Shown in pieces: positions 5,071-6,767 of a stretch of 6,767 nucleotides of DNA (positions are counted from its first letter, which is position 1; each line of letters opens with the position of its first letter). The position numbers and the translations under genes are program-made. This DNA is from Yimella sp. GTDB lineage: Bacteria; Actinomycetota; Actinomycetes; Actinomycetales; Dermatophilaceae. The notes under the pieces are model-generated. The model searched no databases and was not told the origin of the DNA. It saw nothing but the letters and a program-made list of their open reading frames with translations. Location: the NCBI GenBank assembly GCA_030150425.1, contig JASLFY010000378.1, positions 1 through 6,767 on the forward strand, in the 5' to 3' direction.

Positions 5071-6767
5071 TCAGTACGTCGGGTTGCGCAGCAGCAGTTC
5101 GGTGTTCCGGTCCCCCGCCGTGCCCAACTGACCCAGGTCGCGGTGGATGTCGTTGTAGGAGAACTCCCGGTAGACCGAGGCGAGCGCCGCCGGCGAGGGG
5201 TCGGTGTACGACGCCTGGTAGGGCGCCGCCGACTCCACCAGCGTGGTGAACAACGACAGCGTGCCGTCCCGGTTGTCGCAGACGTCGATGATTCGGGCGT
5301 GCTGCGGGAAATCGATGTGGGAGGCGGTGTTGATCTCCCAGAAGCTGCGGGTGGGGTCGCTGTGCTGGTGGGCAGTGATCTTGTTCGCGTGGGTGTGCCC
5401 GTTCACCCAGGCGATCACGTTCGGGTAGCGCTGCAGTGTGCGGACGACCTCGAATCCCGCGTGGCGCGGGTCGAAGGGCAACTGCGGGTCGAGCAGCAGA
5501 TTGCTCATGGTGGCGCTGGTGTGGTGGCTGAAGAGCACGAACAACTCGTCCGGGTTCCGGGTGCGGACCTCGCGCCCCCACCCGTCGACGTACCGGCTGC
5601 TGCCGGCTTCGAGGGTGCGCTGCAGCCACCGGAACTGGGCGTCGCCGAGCGACCCCTCGGTGAATCCGGCACGGTTGGTCGTGTCCAGCGCAACACCGGT
5701 GACCCCAGGCGCTATCCGGAACGTGTAGTAACCGATGCCGTCGGCGACCGCGGTGGGCGTGAAGCCGTGGCCGACCGGGCCCGGGCCGGCGTACTTCGAC
5801 TCGAGGTGGGCGGCCATGAACTCCCGCGGGGTGAACGTCGCGCGGCGCGCGTCGGGGGTGACCCGCCAGGTCGAGGACGCCTTGGTGTCGGTTCGCAGGA
5901 TGCTCGTGCCGCCCGTGGCCAGCGCGGTGCGCAGCGCCGACTGCGCTCCGGTGTTGTCGAAGCCGGTGAACTTGAGGCTTCCGGTGTAGAGCTGCGACAG
6001 CACCGGCGTGTTCGAGGGGAGCGTGCCCTCGATCGAGTCGTCGTGGTTGCCGAAGACGGAGAACCAGGGGGTCCGCAGCCCCTCGCTGGCGTGGGTCCTG
6101 GTCGCCCGCGCGAAGAAGCCGGGGACGGTCGGGAAGCCGGCCTGCTGGTAGCGGTCCGCGACCGCCCGCTCGACCTGGTAGTAGAGCGTGTCACCGGCGG
6201 TCTGCACTCCCTCCCAGCGCACCGGGTCACCGGTGTTCGGGGTGATCGATCCGCCGCTGAGCAGGGTGAGGAACCAGTCGAGTTCGACGTGTTCGTGGTT
6301 GTCGGTGCTGTCGCCGGTGGTGACCACCGCGTCGAACGGCCGCCCGGAGAACGGGCCCTTGCCGAGCTGGTTGATCCGGCGGACCAACTGCGCACCGCCC
6401 TGGGTGCCGAGCGCCTCCTGCGGGCGGAACGCCGACCCGGTGACGTCGTGCAACCATTCGAAACGCACCGGCGACTGCGCGTCGACCATGTGCAGGTCGG
6501 TGAACTGCACGACGGAGGCCTTCGCCGTACGCGTGTCGTCGCGGCCGGCCTTGCCCGGGCAGAGTTCGTCGCGGACCACCAGCGGGTAGCCGGGGCCGGC
6601 GACCAGGCGCGTGTAGCCGGTGGCCGACTGCGCCGCGGCCGCCTGCGCGAGGGTCGTGCCCGCCGTCGCGTACGCCCGGTTCGCGGTCGTGGTCAACGCC
6701 CGGTCGAGCGCGGATGCGCTCCCGCGGCTCAGCGCCGCGGAGCCGAGGCCCGCGACCCCGCCGATGA
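5071..6767 (-). CDS. Calcineurin-like metallophosphoesterase, TIGR03767 (PPA1498-type) family, 5' end outside the window
   Basis: A predicted exported, dinuclear-metal phosphoesterase with unknown substrate. 564 residues are visible and the frame stays open to the right edge, so the start lies beyond it. The first visible residues (IGGVAGLGSAALSRGSASA) look like the hydrophobic core and cleavage zone of a signal peptide, possibly Tat since these enzymes often carry one; the twin arginines would be off-window. All metal-site motifs are present in order: D-x-H in FTDLHMVD (about 6487-6501), GDSTDN (6298-6315), GNHD (6040-6051), the HH of FSHHTS (5521-5526) and GHTH (5389-5400). Long inserts between GDSTDN and GNHD, a WEINTASHIDFPQHAR block and a C-terminal YNDIHRDLG segment fit the actinobacterial TIGR03767 group rather than small phosphodiesterases. 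A TTG at 6694-6696 gives a 541-residue version but would remove the signal-like segment, so I do not favour it. Followed by a hairpin, then lysP on the same strand. Confidence 0.9.
   Translation of the reverse strand, partial: IGGVAGLGSAALSRGSASALDRALTTTANRAYATAGTTLAQAAAAQSATGYTRLVAGPGYPLVVRDELCPGKAGRDDTRTAKASVVQFTDLHMVDAQSPVRFEWLHDVTGSAFRPQEALGTQGGAQLVRRINQLGKGPFSGRPFDAVVTTGDSTDNHEHVELDWFLTLLSGGSITPNTGDPVRWEGVQTAGDTLYYQVERAVADRYQQAGFPTVPGFFARATRTHASEGLRTPWFSVFGNHDDSIEGTLPSNTPVLSQLYTGSLKFTGFDNTGAQSALRTALATGGTSILRTDTKASSTWRVTPDARRATFTPREFMAAHLESKYAGPGPVGHGFTPTAVADGIGYYTFRIAPGVTGVALDTTNRAGFTEGSLGDAQFRWLQRTLEAGSSRYVDGWGREVRTRNPDELFVLFSHHTSATMSNLLLDPQLPFDPRHAGFEVVRTLQRYPNVIAWVNGHTHANKITAHQHSDPTRSFWEINTASHIDFPQHARIIDVCDNRDGTLSLFTTLVESAAPYQASYTDPSPAALASVYREFSYNDIHRDLGQLGTAGDRNTELLLRNPTY

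Noticed and set aside
4298..5629. Minus-strand open frame of 443 codons spanning the phosphoesterase/lysP junction
   Set aside because: Out of frame with both real genes and Arg/Pro/His-rich, and it ignores the clear lysP start region.
1..6767. CRISPR array, toxin-antitoxin pair, phage-defence or biosynthetic system
   Set aside because: No regularly spaced repeats and no matching gene families. All coding space is explained by six conserved housekeeping-type genes and one tRNA.

Overview
The window comes from a very GC-rich (about 70% by eye) actinobacterium. Gene families (type II NADH dehydrogenase, PurU, a YajQ protein, a TIGR03767-type metallophosphoesterase), strong purine-rich ribosome binding sites, CCA encoded in the tRNA gene and G/C-ending codons fit a Propionibacteriales/Nocardioidaceae-like genome. 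The exact genus is a guess. I see no insertion sequence, integrase, CRISPR, phage gene or shift in composition, so this looks like an ordinary core chromosomal stretch.

Layout from left to right. Positions 1-382 (minus) hold the N-terminal part of a YigZ/IMPACT-family protein that runs off the left edge. It is entered directly from ndh (382-1713, minus), a 443-residue type II NADH:quinone oxidoreductase; stop and presumed start share one base. Positions 1714-2107 form a regulatory block: the ndh leader with two similar spaced palindromes exactly 60 bp apart, an intrinsic-type hairpin, tRNA-Tyr (GTA, minus) with its promoter, and the leader of the divergent yajQ gene (2108-2605, plus). yajQ converges on purU (2616-3476, minus), formyltetrahydrofolate deformylase, with 10 bp between stops. 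purU follows 46 bp behind a LysP-type amino-acid permease (3523-4989, minus). The right end (5071-6767, minus) is a large exported-looking calcineurin-type phosphoesterase whose first residues lie outside the window. A perfect 8-bp hairpin separates it from the permease and sits where the permease -35 element should be.

Functionally these are separate housekeeping jobs: respiratory NADH oxidation, tyrosine decoding, a nucleotide/c-di-GMP-binding-type protein, one-carbon balance, amino-acid uptake and phosphoester hydrolysis. The only clear cotranscription candidates are ndh-yigZ and lysP-purU.

I did not find an undescribed multi-gene system. The points most worth a second look are the yigZ start (no ATG/GTG/TTG, a TGATC junction where TGATG would be expected), the paired palindromes in the ndh leader, the hairpin overlapping the lysP promoter, and the strong excess of the hexamer CGTACG.
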